Origin: Pseudomonas sp. v388 | Lineage (GTDB): Bacteria; Pseudomonadota; Gammaproteobacteria; Pseudomonadales; Pseudomonadaceae | Reading direction: 5' to 3' | NCBI RefSeq assembly: GCF_003935425.1 | Contig: NZ_RHQN01000009.1 | Coordinates: 245,531 to 309,530 of the forward strand | DNA length: 64,000 nucleotides | Shown here: one piece after another, positions 8,431 to 17,456 of the stretch | How the letters are laid out: every line of letters begins with the position of its first letter | How positions within the stretch are numbered: position 1 is the first letter of the stretch | The notes under the pieces: generated by a model | Databases searched by the model: none | Seen by the model: the letters and a program-made list of their open reading frames with translations, nothing else | Told to the model about the DNA's origin: nothing | Position numbers and translations under genes: made by a program

Positions 8431-10251
8431 TCACGCCTTGGCTTTCTTGGCAGCGCGGGTACGCTCGCTTTCGTCCAGGATCTTCTTGCGAAGACGGATG
8501 GACTTAGGAGTCACTTCGCACAGCTCGTCGTCCTGGATGAATTCCAGAGCCTGTTCCAGAGTGAACTTGACAGGTGGAACCAGGGCGATGGTTTCGTCTT
8601 TACCCGAAGCACGCATGTTGTCGAGCTTCTTGCCTTTGGTCGGGTTCACACCCAGGTCGTTGTCGCGGCTGTTCAGACCAACGATCTGACCACCGTAGAT
8701 TTCCTGACCGTGCTCAACGAACAGCTTGCCGCGAGCCTGCAGGGTTTCCAGGGAATAGGTCAGCGCCTTGCCCGTTTCAACCGAAACCAGAACGCCGTTC
8801 TGACGGCCGGACATGTCGCCGGACTTCATCACATCGTAACGGTCGAAGATCGAGGTCAGGATGCCTGCGCCGGAGGTCAGGGTCAGGAACTCGTTACGGA
8901 AACCGATCAGGCCGCGAGCCGGGATGTTGTACTCGAGGCGAACACGGCCCTTGCCATCCGGAACCATGTTGGTCAGGTCGCCTTTACGCAGACCCATCTG
9001 TTCCATGATTGCGCCCTGCGATTCTTCCGGCAGGTCGATGGTCACGTTCTCGTACGGTTCGTGCTTCACGTCGCCTACGCGACGGATGATCACTTCCGGA
9101 CGGCCTACAGCCATTTCGAAGCCTTCGCGACGCATGGTTTCGATCAGAACCGAGAGGTGCAGCTCACCACGGCCGGAAACCTTGAACTTGTCGGCCGAGT
9201 CGCCTTCTTCAACGCGCAGAGCAACGTTGTACAGCAGCTCCTTGTCCAGACGTTCCTTGATGTTACGGCTGGTGACGAACTTGCCTTCTTTACCGCAGAA
9301 CGGCGAGTCGTTGACCTGGAAGGTCATGGAAACGGTCGGCTCGTCAACGGTCAGCGGCTTCATCGCTTCAACGTTGGCTGGATCGCACAGGGTGTCGGAG
9401 ATGAACAGCTCTTCGAAACCGCTGATGCAGACGATGTCGCCCGCTGCTGCTTCTTCAACGTCCACACGGTGCAGACCGTGGTGGCCCATCAGCTTCAGGA
9501 TACGGCCGTTGCGCTTCTTGCCATCAGCGTCGATAGCCACAACCGGAGTGTTCGGCTTGACGCGGCCACGAGCGATACGGCCAACGCCGATAACACCCAG
9601 GAAGCTGTTGTAGTCCAGTGCGGAGATCTGCATCTGGAACGGACCGTCACGGTCAACCGACGGCGCAGGTACGTTGTCGACGATCGACTGGTACAGCGGG
9701 GTCATGTCTTCAGCCATTTCGGTGTGGTCCAGACCGGCAATACCGTTCAGGGCCGAGGCGTAGACGACTTTGAAGTCCAGCTGTTCTTCGGTAGCGCCCA
9801 GGTTGTCGAACAGATCGAAGATCTGGTCCAGAACCCAATCAGGACGCGCGCCCGGACGGTCAACCTTGTTGATGACCACGATTGGACGCAGGCCGGCTTC
9901 GAAAGCCTTCTTGGTCACGAAACGGGTTTGCGGCATTGGGCCGTCTTGAGCGTCGACCAGCAGCAGAACGGAGTCGACCATCGACATTACGCGCTCGACT
10001 TCACCACCGAAGTCGGCGTGGCCCGGGGTGTCCACGATGTTGATGTGGTAGCCGTTCCAGTTGATCGCGGTGTTCTTCGCGAGAATGGTAATGCCGCGCT
10101 CTTTTTCCTGGTCGTTGGAGTCCATGACGCGCTCGTCGTTGAGCTCGTTGCGCTCAAGAGTGCCGGACTGACGCAGGAGTTTGTCGACCAGGGTGGTTTT
10201 ACCATGGTCAACGTGAGCAATGATGGCGATGTTGCGTAGATTTTCGATCAC
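8431..10251 (-). CDS. typA: Ribosome-associated GTPase TypA/BipA
   Basis: TypA is a translational GTPase related to EF-G and LepA that helps assemble the large ribosomal subunit at low temperature and in stress. The 606-residue length is standard. The G1 loop is HVDHGKTT (13-20), followed by the [11 protein letters not shown] switch I region, [12 protein letters not shown] (G3) and [12 protein letters not shown] (G4). The C-terminal half holds the EF-G-like domains, including [18 protein letters not shown] and GRPEVIIRR, and ends in a basic tail ([10 protein letters not shown]) typical of the family. It appears monocistronic, is closed by the hairpin at 8375-8413, and thiI lies upstream on the same strand. 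Confidence 0.97.
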   Translation of the reverse strand: MIENLRNIAIIAHVDHGKTTLVDKLLRQSGTLERNELNDERVMDSNDQEKERGITILAKNTAINWNGYHINIVDTPGHADFGGEVERVMSMVDSVLLLVDAQDGPMPQTRFVTKKAFEAGLRPIVVINKVDRPGARPDWVLDQIFDLFDNLGATEEQLDFKVVYASALNGIAGLDHTEMAEDMTPLYQSIVDNVPAPSVDRDGPFQMQISALDYNSFLGVIGVGRIARGRVKPNTPVVAIDADGKKRNGRILKLMGHHGLHRVDVEEAAAGDIVCISGFEELFISDTLCDPANVEAMKPLTVDEPTVSMTFQVNDSPFCGKEGKFVTSRNIKERLDKELLYNVALRVEEGDSADKFKVSGRGELHLSVLIETMRREGFEMAVGRPEVIIRRVGDVKHEPYENVTIDLPEESQGAIMEQMGLRKGDLTNMVPDGKGRVRLEYNIPARGLIGFRNEFLTLTSGAGILTSIFDRYDVMKSGDMSGRQNGVLVSVETGKALTYSLETLQARGKLFVEHGQEIYGGQIVGLNSRDNDLGVNPTKGKKLDNMRASGKDETIALVPPVKFTLEQALEFIQDDELCEVTPKSIRLRKKILDESERTRAAKKAKA

Positions 10252-10394
10252 TTGTGTATCTCGATCAGAGGATTCGGTCTGCTGACTGAAAACAGACAGC
10301 CATTAACAGTTAAGAGTCGGCGAAAGCCGCTACGGCTTGGCGACTGGTGTCGGGGGGCCGGTGACGCAGGCCACAGGCAAACAGCCCCGGGCAC

Positions 10395-11849
10395 TTAGCT
10401 CGGTCGATATACGCGCACATTGGCATGCCCCTCACTGAGCAAATGATGAGCATGCAGGCGGCTCATGACGCCTTTGTCGCAATACAACAGGTACTGGCGC
10501 GTGTTATCCAGTTCCTTGAAACGGCTGTTCAATGCATAGAACGGCACGGTCTGTATCTCGATTCCCGGCACTTGCAACGGCTGGTCGTCCTGGGCATCCG
10601 GATGACGGATGTCGATGATGACCTGACCGGCCAGCGCCTGGCTGACTTCTTCGATCTCGACACTGCGGCTCAGATCCTCGATCACCTTGTCGATCGGGAC
10701 CAGCCTGGCGCGTTCGAGCGCTTGCTCGAGAATCGCCATGTCGAACTGTTTTTCTTCGTACTCAACGCGGTCGCGCTTGGCGTTGGTCTTTGGGTTGACC
10801 GAGATCACCCCGCAATACTCAGGCATGTGCCGGGCGAAGTCGGCGGTGCCGATTTCAGTCGCCTGGTCGACGATATCCTGCTTGTGGCTGGCCACCAGAG
10901 GGCGCAGAACCAGTTTGTCGGTCGCCGAGTCGATCAGCGACAGGTTGGGCAGCGTCTGGCTGGAAACCTGGGAGATCGCTTCGCCGGTGACCAGTACATC
11001 GATCTCCAGACGGTCGGCCACAGCGGATGCAGCGCGTAACATCATACGCTTCAAAACTACACCCATATGACTGTTATCGACTTTTTGCAGGATTTCTCCG
11101 AGAACTTCCTCGAACGGCACGCTGACGAACAGCACGCGCTGGGAGCTGCCGTACTTTTTCCAGATGAAATGCGCGACTTCCATGACGCCCAGTTCATGGG
11201 CGCGACCGCCCAGATTAAAGAAGCAGAAGTGCGCCATCAGCCCGCGGCGCATGATCTGGTAGGCCGCGACGGTGGAATCGAAACCGCCGGACATCAGCAC
11301 CAGCGTCTGTTCCAGCGCGCCGAGCGGGTAACCGCCCAGACCTCTGTGCTGGTCATGAATCACGAACAACCGTTGGTCGCGAATTTCCATGCGCACGACG
11401 AGTTCGGGCTTTCTCAGCTCGATTCCGGCAGCGCCACACTGCTTGCGCAACTGGCTGCCGACGTATTTTTCGACGTCCATCGAACTGAAACTGTGCTTGC
11501 CCGCGCGCTTGCAACGCACGGCGAACATCTTGCCCGGCAACAGATCGCCGTAGTGTTCCTTGCACTTCGCGACGATATCGTCCATGTCGCCCAGTGGATA
11601 CTCGGCCACCTGCAGGAAGTTGGCGATGCCCGGCATGCAGCTCAGGCGCTCGGTAATGCCCTGCAGCACCTTCGGATCGTCAGACCGGGTTTCCACCTCG
11701 AGATTGTCCCACACGCCACCCACGACAATGTCCGCGTCCAGTTCCCGGAGCACGGTACGAATGTTCTTGCCCAGTTGCCGGATGAATTTCTTGCGAACCG
11801 GCGGGCTCTTGATGGTGATTTCTGGGAAAACTTTGACGATTAGTTTCAT
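10395..11849 (-). CDS. thiI: tRNA 4-thiouridine synthase ThiI
   Basis: ThiI adenylates tRNA U8 and transfers sulfur from IscS to make 4-thiouridine; in many bacteria it also passes sulfur to ThiS for thiamine. The start at 11849 ([12 protein letters not shown]) gives 484 residues; the longer frame to 11912 adds 21 residues with no family match. Domains in order are ferredoxin-like, THUMP (about 60-165), the PP-loop ATPase with SGGFDS at 187-192, and a C-terminal rhodanese. The rhodanese cysteine is C457 in [10 protein letters not shown], and the second redox cysteine sits in EYCGVIS. Both catalytic cysteines are present, so the enzyme should be active. Confidence 0.96.
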   Translation of the reverse strand: MKLIVKVFPEITIKSPPVRKKFIRQLGKNIRTVLRELDADIVVGGVWDNLEVETRSDDPKVLQGITERLSCMPGIANFLQVAEYPLGDMDDIVAKCKEHYGDLLPGKMFAVRCKRAGKHSFSSMDVEKYVGSQLRKQCGAAGIELRKPELVVRMEIRDQRLFVIHDQHRGLGGYPLGALEQTLVLMSGGFDSTVAAYQIMRRGLMAHFCFFNLGGRAHELGVMEVAHFIWKKYGSSQRVLFVSVPFEEVLGEILQKVDNSHMGVVLKRMMLRAASAVADRLEIDVLVTGEAISQVSSQTLPNLSLIDSATDKLVLRPLVASHKQDIVDQATEIGTADFARHMPEYCGVISVNPKTNAKRDRVEYEEKQFDMAILEQALERARLVPIDKVIEDLSRSVEIEEVSQALAGQVIIDIRHPDAQDDQPLQVPGIEIQTVPFYALNSRFKELDNTRQYLLYCDKGVMSRLHAHHLLSEGHANVRVYRPS

Positions 11850-11944
11850 GGAAACAGTGCGTGAGGTGCCGGTCGAAAAAGGGGGGCGCGGATTATAGCG
11901 GAAATTGCTCAAGGTTTAACCAGTTATCGTACTGCCGATCATCA

Positions 11945-11962
11945 GCGCACCAAAACGGATCA
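11945..11962 (+). promoter_or_regulatory. Distal NtrC-type enhancer site of glnA
   Basis: GCGCACCAAAACGGATCA fits one half of the NtrC consensus GCACC-N5-GGTGC well and the other half poorly. Its centre is about 139 bases before the predicted sigma-54 start, the same place as the distal site at E. coli glnAp2. Confidence 0.55.
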
Positions 11963-11976
11963 CTCAAACATTTCAA

Positions 11977-11994
11977 GGCGCCATTAAGGTGCGC
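11977..11994 (+). promoter_or_regulatory. Proximal NtrC-type enhancer site of glnA
   Basis: GGCGCCATTAAGGTGCGC is close to a palindromic NtrC site (GCGCC-N5-GGTGCGC). It lies about 106 bases before the predicted start and about 32 bases (three helical turns) from the distal site. Confidence 0.65.
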
Positions 11995-12065
11995 ATATTT
12001 TCCGTAAAAGCCGTTTTTATCCCTGAAATGCCTGCCTTTGAGGCATTAAACCCAACACGGGGCAC

Positions 12066-12081
12066 TGGCATGCAAATTGCT
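12066..12081 (+). promoter_or_regulatory. Sigma-54 promoter of glnA
   Basis: TGGCATGCAAATTGCT matches the -24/-12 consensus TGGCACG-N4-TTGCW at almost every conserved base, with GG at 12067-12068 and GC at 12079-12080. Transcription should start near 12092, about 90 bases before the glnA ATG. Confidence 0.88.
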
Positions 12082-12182
12082 CCCTTGTGAGGCAGGTTGC
12101 CTTGGCAGAGTATTCGCGCCGGCAGCACCAAATTTTAAAGGGCCAAAAATACAAATGGGCTCTTAGCCACCCGGAGGACACC

Positions 12183-13589
12183 ATGTCGAAGTCGGTTCAA
12201 CTCATCAAAGATCATGACGTTAAATGGATTGATCTGCGCTTCACGGACACCAAAGGTACTCAGCACCACGTGACCATGCCGGCTCGCGATGCGCTGGAAG
12301 ACGACTTCTTCGAAGTCGGCAAGATGTTCGACGGCTCCTCCATCTCCGGCTGGAAAGGCATCGAAGCTTCCGACATGATCCTGCTGCCGGACGACGAAAC
12401 CGCCGTTTTGGACCCGTTCACCGAAGAGCCGACGCTGATCCTGGTCTGCGACATCATCGAACCGTCGACCATGCAGGGCTACGATCGCGACCCGCGCGCC
12501 ATCGCCCACCGTGCCGAGGAATACCTGAAGTCCACCGGTATCGGCGACACCGTGTTCGCAGGCCCCGAGCCTGAGTTCTTCATCTTCGACGAAGTGAAGT
12601 TCAAGTCCGACATCTCCGGTTCCATGTTCAAGATCTTCTCCGAGCAAGGCTCTTGGATGTCCGACCAGGACGTGGAAGGCGGCAACAAAGGCCACCGCCC
12701 AGGCGTGAAAGGCGGCTACTTCCCGGTTCCGCCGTTCGACCATGACCACGAAATCCGCACCGCAATGTGCAACGCTCTGGAAGAAATGGGCCAGGTCGTG
12801 GAAGTTCACCACCACGAAGTGGCGACCGCCGGCCAGAACGAAATCGGCGTGAAATTCAACACGCTGGTCAAGAAGGCTGACGAAGTTCAGACCCTCAAGT
12901 ATTGCGTACACAACGTTGCCGACGCTTACGGCCGCACCGCGACCTTCATGCCCAAGCCTCTGTACGGCGATAACGGTTCGGGTATGCACGTTCACATGTC
13001 CATCGCCAAAGATGGCAAGAACACCTTCGCCGGCGAAGGCTATGCCGGCCTGTCCGATACCGCCCTGTACTTCATCGGCGGCATCATCAAGCACGGCAAG
13101 GCGCTGAACGGCTTCACCAACCCGTCGACCAACTCCTACAAGCGTCTGGTCCCAGGGTTCGAAGCACCGGTCATGCTGGCCTATTCGGCTCGTAACCGTT
13201 CCGCCTCGATCCGTATTCCTTACGTCTCCAGCCCACGCGGCCGTCGTATCGAAGCGCGCTTCCCGGACCCATCGGCCAACCCGTACCTGGCGTTCGCCGC
13301 TCTGTTGATGGCTGGCCTGGACGGCATCCAGAACAAGATCCACCCTGGCGATGCGGCCGACAAGAACCTGTACGATCTGCCGCCTGAAGAGGCCAAAGAG
13401 ATCCCACAAGTTTGCGGCAGCCTGAAAGAAGCCCTGGAAGAGCTGGACAAGGGTCGTGCGTTCCTGACCAAAGGCGGCGTTTTCAGCGACGACTTCATCG
13501 ATTCCTACATCGAACTGAAGAGCGAAGAAGAAATCCGCGTGCGCACCTTCGTGCACCCACTGGAATACGAGCTGTACTACAGCTGCTAA
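12183..13589 (+). CDS. glnA: Glutamine synthetase, type I
   Basis: GlnA joins ammonia to glutamate using ATP and works as a dodecamer in the cytosol. The ATG at 12183 follows a strong GGAGGA ribosome site and gives 468 residues starting [13 protein letters not shown]. Conserved blocks include [12 protein letters not shown], the PEPEFFIFD metal-ligand segment, HVHMS, and NLYDLPPEE, which carries the tyrosine modified by adenylylation. Transcription should be from the NtrC-dependent sigma-54 promoter at 12066. The activating two-component system NtrBC lies about 2.8 kb downstream, separated by envelope-protein genes. A strong hairpin follows the stop codon. Confidence 0.98.
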   Translation: MSKSVQLIKDHDVKWIDLRFTDTKGTQHHVTMPARDALEDDFFEVGKMFDGSSISGWKGIEASDMILLPDDETAVLDPFTEEPTLILVCDIIEPSTMQGYDRDPRAIAHRAEEYLKSTGIGDTVFAGPEPEFFIFDEVKFKSDISGSMFKIFSEQGSWMSDQDVEGGNKGHRPGVKGGYFPVPPFDHDHEIRTAMCNALEEMGQVVEVHHHEVATAGQNEIGVKFNTLVKKADEVQTLKYCVHNVADAYGRTATFMPKPLYGDNGSGMHVHMSIAKDGKNTFAGEGYAGLSDTALYFIGGIIKHGKALNGFTNPSTNSYKRLVPGFEAPVMLAYSARNRSASIRIPYVSSPRGRRIEARFPDPSANPYLAFAALLMAGLDGIQNKIHPGDAADKNLYDLPPEEAKEIPQVCGSLKEALEELDKGRAFLTKGGVFSDDFIDSYIELKSEEEIRVRTFVHPLEYELYYSC

Positions 13590-13616
13590 TCCAGTCGCGT
13601 CCGCTCTAGCGGCGTA

Positions 13617-13645
13617 AGAAAGACCTCCTTCGGGAGGTCTTTTCG
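13617..13645 (+). terminator. Terminator of glnA
   Basis: AAAGACCTCC and GGAGGTCTTT pair around a TTCG tetraloop and are followed by T-rich sequence. It separates glnA from the following genes. Confidence 0.93.
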
Positions 13646-13801
13646 TTTCTGCGCCCGGCACAGGGCGCCACGGGCTGCGGTAGACAATTAACGCAGACGC
13701 ATCTATGTTTTCGGCATTCCAGCGGTCCAGGACAACCGAGCCGGGCTGTACATCCAGGCCCGACTCCAAAGCCATCACAAGCCCGATTCGAGATTACGCC
13801 T

Positions 13802-14359
13802 GTGCGCCTTTCTTCTATTGCTTCACTGCTGACATTCGCCTGCCTGCCATTCACCCTTGCCCATGCACAACCGCCTGAACACACCACTCTGGAACCGCTG
13901 CTTGCGGCCATCAGCGAACGCCTGACCATCGCCGATCAGGTCGCGCTGAGCAAATGGGACAGCGGCCAGGCGGTGGAAGATGCGCCGCGCGAACAGCAAG
14001 TGATCGACGCAGCCCGGGCACGAGCGGTGGAATTCAAGCTGGAACCCGATGACGTCCAGCGCCTGTTTCACGCGCAGATCGAGGCCAACAAGCGGGTGCA
14101 GAACGCATTGCTGAGCGAGTGGCGGGCGGACGGCCGGGCGCCGGACATGGCCCGGCCGAATCTGGCGCAGGACATTCGCCCGCGGCTCGACCGCCTTCAA
14201 GGCCGACTGCTTCAGGCTTACGCCGACTTTCAGCCACTTCGAGAATCATCTGAGTGCGGCGCCGTGCTCAACGCCGGGCTCAAGCAGCATTTGAGCGATC
14301 CGATCCACGATCAGGCGCTGGTTCTGGCCACCGCAGATCTATGTGCGGCCAGGCAATAA
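13802..14359 (+). CDS. Secreted chorismate mutase, AroQ gamma class
   Basis: An N-terminal signal peptide (MRLSSIASLLTFACLPFTLAHA) is followed by an all-helical AroQ domain. ISERLTIADQVALSKWDSG, DAPREQQVIDAARARA and HAQIEANKRVQNALLSEW carry the Arg, Lys and Glu positions conserved in periplasmic monofunctional chorismate mutases. The reaction converts chorismate to prephenate, but outside the cytosol, where its use is unclear. Start is a GTG at 13802. The length (185 residues) fits the gamma class, which is larger than the cytosolic AroQ domain. It stands alone between the glnA terminator and the cupin gene. Confidence 0.82.
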   Translation: MRLSSIASLLTFACLPFTLAHAQPPEHTTLEPLLAAISERLTIADQVALSKWDSGQAVEDAPREQQVIDAARARAVEFKLEPDDVQRLFHAQIEANKRVQNALLSEWRADGRAPDMARPNLAQDIRPRLDRLQGRLLQAYADFQPLRESSECGAVLNAGLKQHLSDPIHDQALVLATADLCAARQ

Positions 14360-14474
14360 CGCGCCAAGGATGCCAATGCCCGAGACCGTTTGTGGTGCGG
14401 TATATGTTTACCGCCATCGCGGTCCGACTCCCGGTCATGCTTGCGGCTCGTCCCACTACCCGTGAGTTTCGAGC

Positions 14475-14888
14475 ATGTCCAGAGCACTCGTTGTCATCTT
14501 CACCCTGCTGATAATGGCCGGCTGCGCCGTTACCGACAAAAAGCGGCCTTCCGTGGCGCCCCAGGTCCTGCTGAAAAGCACGTCGTCCTGGGATGGCACG
14601 CCTTACCGCAGCTATCCGAAGGGCCAACCGGAGCTGACGATCCTGAAAATCAACATCCCGGCCAACACCAGGATGAAATGGCACAAGCACCCGATCCCCA
14701 ATGCCGCCTACGTCGTTTCCGGGCAGATCACGGTGCAGGCCAAGGGCTCCTCGCGAAAGATCCAGCTCAAGGCAGGCGATACACTCGCGGAAATGGTCGA
14801 TATCATGCACCGCGGCGTGACCGGCAGCGAACCGGTCGAGCTGATTGTGTTTTATGCTGGCACTCCCGGAACGCCACTGTCGCAGTGA
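14475..14888 (+). CDS. Cupin-fold lipoprotein
   Basis: A 137-residue protein. LIMAGC at the end of a short hydrophobic N-terminus is a lipobox, so the mature protein should be anchored in the envelope. The rest is a small cupin barrel with metal-ligand style motifs: WHKHPIPNAAYVVSGQ (His pair and following residues) and GDTLAEMVDIMHRG. It resembles cupin-2 domain proteins of unknown substrate. The next gene starts 32 bases downstream, so the two may be co-transcribed. Confidence 0.78.
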   Translation: MSRALVVIFTLLIMAGCAVTDKKRPSVAPQVLLKSTSSWDGTPYRSYPKGQPELTILKINIPANTRMKWHKHPIPNAAYVVSGQITVQAKGSSRKIQLKAGDTLAEMVDIMHRGVTGSEPVELIVFYAGTPGTPLSQ

Positions 14889-14920
14889 GCCGGCATCCAG
14901 CCTCTGCATTCGGAGCCATC

Positions 14921-15442
14921 ATGCGTCGATCCCTTGCCTGTCTGTTGCTGTTGATCAGCCTGCCCGTGGCCGCGCAGATCTATAAGTACACGGACGCCAA
15001 CGGCAATACGGCCTACAGCAATCAGCCGCCGGACGGCACCAAGGCAGAAGCCGTCGAGCTGCCGCCACTCAATAGCGTCGAGCCCTCGGCCCGGCGTTAC
15101 GATCCGCCGCCGGCGCCAGCCGGAGACACCGCACAGCCGCAAGCTGCCTACACCACACTCGAGCTGACCGACCTGCCCACTGACGAGGCGCTTCGAGCCA
15201 ACAACGGCACCTTCATCATCGGGGTGAAGATCGAGCCGCGTCTGAGGTCGGGCCACCTGATGCAATTGCTGGTCGATGGCGCCCCTTACGGTCAGCCGTC
15301 CAACATCCCGCGCTTCCAGGTGATGAATATCGATCGGGGTGAACACAGCTTCGCGGTCGTGGTGCAGGATGCTCAGGGCATTCTTCAGCAAAGCCCGACC
15401 ATGACGCTTACGGTGCAGAGAGTCCATGTCAATCGGCCTTGA
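14921..15442 (+). CDS. DUF4124-containing periplasmic protein (first of two)
   Basis: A 173-residue exported protein. The signal peptide (MRRSLACLLLLISLPVAAQ) is followed directly by the DUF4124 segment IYKYTDANGNTAYSNQPPDG, then a Pro-rich linker and a beta-rich C-terminal domain ending MTLTVQRVHVN. The ATG at 14921 follows CGGAG; the open frame extends further upstream but lacks a sensible start there. The 3' end overlaps the next gene by 17 bases. Its partner has the same architecture, so the two look like tandem duplicates. Function unknown. Confidence 0.85.
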   Translation: MRRSLACLLLLISLPVAAQIYKYTDANGNTAYSNQPPDGTKAEAVELPPLNSVEPSARRYDPPPAPAGDTAQPQAAYTTLELTDLPTDEALRANNGTFIIGVKIEPRLRSGHLMQLLVDGAPYGQPSNIPRFQVMNIDRGEHSFAVVVQDAQGILQQSPTMTLTVQRVHVNRP

Positions 15443-16058
15443 AGCTCGCCTGCTGGCGTGCCTGCTGGCGCTGACGAGCCTGCCGGTGCTGGCGGATGTC
15501 TATACCTATATCGACGCCAACGGCAACCGGGTCTTCACCGACCAGCCGCACAAGAACGCCAAGCGCCTGGACATCAAGCCCAGCAACAGTATGAACGGTG
15601 CGCCACCTGCCCGAACGGTACAGGCCAGGCCGGTGGCACCCGCTGTCGACCCGATATTTCACTACCAACTGCTGCGGATTCTGGCACCGGAACCGGACGC
15701 GACGCTCAGCAGCCCCAGCGGCAACCTGATCGTGACCGTCAGCAGCGAACCAGCACTGGAAGCCGATCACCTCTACCGGCTGCTGCTGGACGGCCAACCC
15801 ATCGGCGAGCCGAGCCGAAGCCCGGTGTTCGCGCTGCACAACATCGACCGCGGTACCCATCAGGTGTCGGTGGAAATCTTCGATAAATGGGGCCGTGTTC
15901 TGGAGAAGACGCCCAACCAGCCGTTCCACTTGCAGCGCATCACCCTGGCGCAAAAGCGCAAGACCAACCCCTGCAAGAAGGAAGAGTACGGCGTGCGACC
16001 CGAATGTCCTCTCAAGGACAAGCCCGAGGAAGAGAGCAGCATCCTGCCCTTCTTCTAA
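15426..16058 (+). CDS. DUF4124-containing periplasmic protein (second of two)
   Basis: A 210-residue exported protein with a cleavable signal peptide (LLACLLALTSLPVLA) and the DUF4124 segment VYTYIDANGNRVFTDQPHKN. A beta-rich domain follows in which LYRLLLDGQPIGEPSRSPVF and NIDRGTHQVSVEIFDKWG mirror LMQLLVDGAPYGQPSNIPRF and NIDRGEHSFAVVVQDAQG of the preceding protein. It has an extra charged, Cys-containing tail (NPCKKEEYGVRPECPLKDK). Genes of this type sit between glnA and ntrBC in this window, but nothing in the protein points to nitrogen control. Confidence 0.85.
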   Translation: MSIGLEARLLACLLALTSLPVLADVYTYIDANGNRVFTDQPHKNAKRLDIKPSNSMNGAPPARTVQARPVAPAVDPIFHYQLLRILAPEPDATLSSPSGNLIVTVSSEPALEADHLYRLLLDGQPIGEPSRSPVFALHNIDRGTHQVSVEIFDKWGRVLEKTPNQPFHLQRITLAQKRKTNPCKKEEYGVRPECPLKDKPEEESSILPFF

Positions 16059-16092
16059 CCGGAATCCGCCACTGAATTACCCTTCATGACAG

Positions 16093-16107
16093 GCACCGTA
16101 TTGGTGC
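16093..16107 (+). promoter_or_regulatory. Perfect NtrC-type palindrome upstream of ntrB
   Basis: GCACCGTATTGGTGC is an exact inverted repeat matching the NtrC consensus GCACC-N5-GGTGC. It lies about 265 bases before the ntrB start and suggests autoregulation. Confidence 0.65.
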
Positions 16108-16236
16108 ATGATAAGCGTCATTGCGCCTCAAGACAGCCCAATTTGGTTCGTACGCGTGGGGCAAGCGGCGCCTTATGCGAGCATCCGCGCAAAAAAAGGT
16201 CCATTTGTTTAGGTAAAACGCTTCTTTTCGGAGCCT

Positions 16237-16252
16237 TGGTTTGGTTTTTGCA
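16237..16252 (+). promoter_or_regulatory. Possible sigma-54 promoter of ntrBC
   Basis: TGGTTTGGTTTTTGCA has GG and GC exactly 10 bases apart (16238-16239 and 16250-16251) and a good -12 half but a weak -24 half. Its position downstream of the NtrC palindrome makes it plausible. Confidence 0.4.
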
Positions 16253-16370
16253 ACTTCTCTGAAACAGCATGCCGATGAACGCCGTGCAAACGGCTTGGCC
16301 CATGCTTGTGAGGACCAGCCAGCGCCAGCACTGCGCGCCTGCAATGTGCCAAGAGAGGTCGACACGATTC

Positions 16371-17456
16371 ATGACTATCAGCGACGCGCTGCACCGACTG
16401 TTACTGGATAACCTGACCACTGCCACCATTCTGCTCAACGCAGACCTGCGCCTTGAGTACATGAACCCGGCGGCCGAGATGTTGCTGGCCATCAGCGGTC
16501 AGCGCAGCCATGGGCAATTCATCAGTGAACTGTTCACCGAGTCTGCCGAGGCACTGAGTTCCCTGCGCCAGGCAGTGGAACAGGCTCACCCGTTCACCAA
16601 GCGCGAAGCCATGCTCACCGCGCTCACCGGGCAGACGCTGACAGTCGACTATGCCGTGACGCCGATCCTCAATAAAGGCGAGACGTTGCTGTTGCTTGAG
16701 GTTCATCCTCGCGACCGCCTGCTGCGCATCACCAAGGAAGAGGCCCAGCTTTCCAAGCAGGAAACCACCAAGATGCTGGTGCGCGGCCTTGCCCACGAAA
16801 TCAAGAATCCACTGGGCGGCATCCGTGGCGCAGCACAGCTGCTGGCCCGCGAGCTGCCGGAGGAAAGTCTCAAGGACTATACCAACGTCATCATCGAGGA
16901 AGCCGACCGCCTGCGTAATCTGGTGGACCGCATGCTCGGCTCCAACAAGCTGCCATCGCTGGCGATGACCAACGTCCACGAAGTGCTGGAACGCGTTTCC
17001 AGTCTGGTGGAGGCAGAAAGCCAGGGTTGCATCACGTTGGTGCGCGACTACGACCCGAGCATTCCGGACGTCCTGATCGATCGGGAACAGATGATCCAGG
17101 CCGTGCTCAATATCGTGCGTAACGCAATGCAGGCCATCGGCGGCCAGAACGGGTTGCGCCTGGGTCGCATCACCTTGCGCACCCGCGCAATGCGTCAGTT
17201 CACCATTGGCCATATCCGTCATCGGCTGGTCAGCAAGATCGAAATTATCGACAACGGCCCCGGTATTCCGGCCGAGCTTCAGGAAACCATCTTTTATCCC
17301 ATGGTCAGCGGACGCCCGGACGGAACAGGGCTGGGACTCGCCATCACCCAGAACATCATTAGCCAGCACCAGGGCTTGATCGAGTGTGAAAGCCATCCCG
17401 GCCACACCACATTCTCGATCTTCCTGCCGCTGGAACAAGGAGCAGCTTCGACATGA
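16371..17456 (+). CDS. ntrB: Nitrogen regulation sensor kinase NtrB
   Basis: NtrB (GlnL) phosphorylates or dephosphorylates NtrC according to PII signalling. The ATG at 16371 follows AAGAGAGG and gives 361 residues, without membrane segments. The N-terminus is a PAS-like domain (LLNADLRLEYMNPAAEMLL). The phosphorylated His is H142 in GLAHEIKNPLGGIRGAAQLL. The ATPase domain shows NAMQAIGG (N box), DNGPGIP and GTGLGLAITQNI (G boxes). The stop overlaps the ntrC start as ATGA. Upstream DNA carries an NtrC-type palindrome. Confidence 0.97.
   Translation: MTISDALHRLLLDNLTTATILLNADLRLEYMNPAAEMLLAISGQRSHGQFISELFTESAEALSSLRQAVEQAHPFTKREAMLTALTGQTLTVDYAVTPILNKGETLLLLEVHPRDRLLRITKEEAQLSKQETTKMLVRGLAHEIKNPLGGIRGAAQLLARELPEESLKDYTNVIIEEADRLRNLVDRMLGSNKLPSLAMTNVHEVLERVSSLVEAESQGCITLVRDYDPSIPDVLIDREQMIQAVLNIVRNAMQAIGGQNGLRLGRITLRTRAMRQFTIGHIRHRLVSKIEIIDNGPGIPAELQETIFYPMVSGRPDGTGLGLAITQNIISQHQGLIECESHPGHTTFSIFLPLEQGAAST

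Noticed and set aside
8308-10239. 643-codon open frame on the plus strand opposite typA
   Set aside because: Antisense shadow of typA, and it begins inside the REP doublet and runs through the typA terminator.
11850-12182. TPP riboswitch or other leader RNA near thiI and glnA
   Set aside because: No thi-box-like CUGAGA/ACCUGAU pattern was seen; the region is explained by the sigma-54 promoter and NtrC sites.
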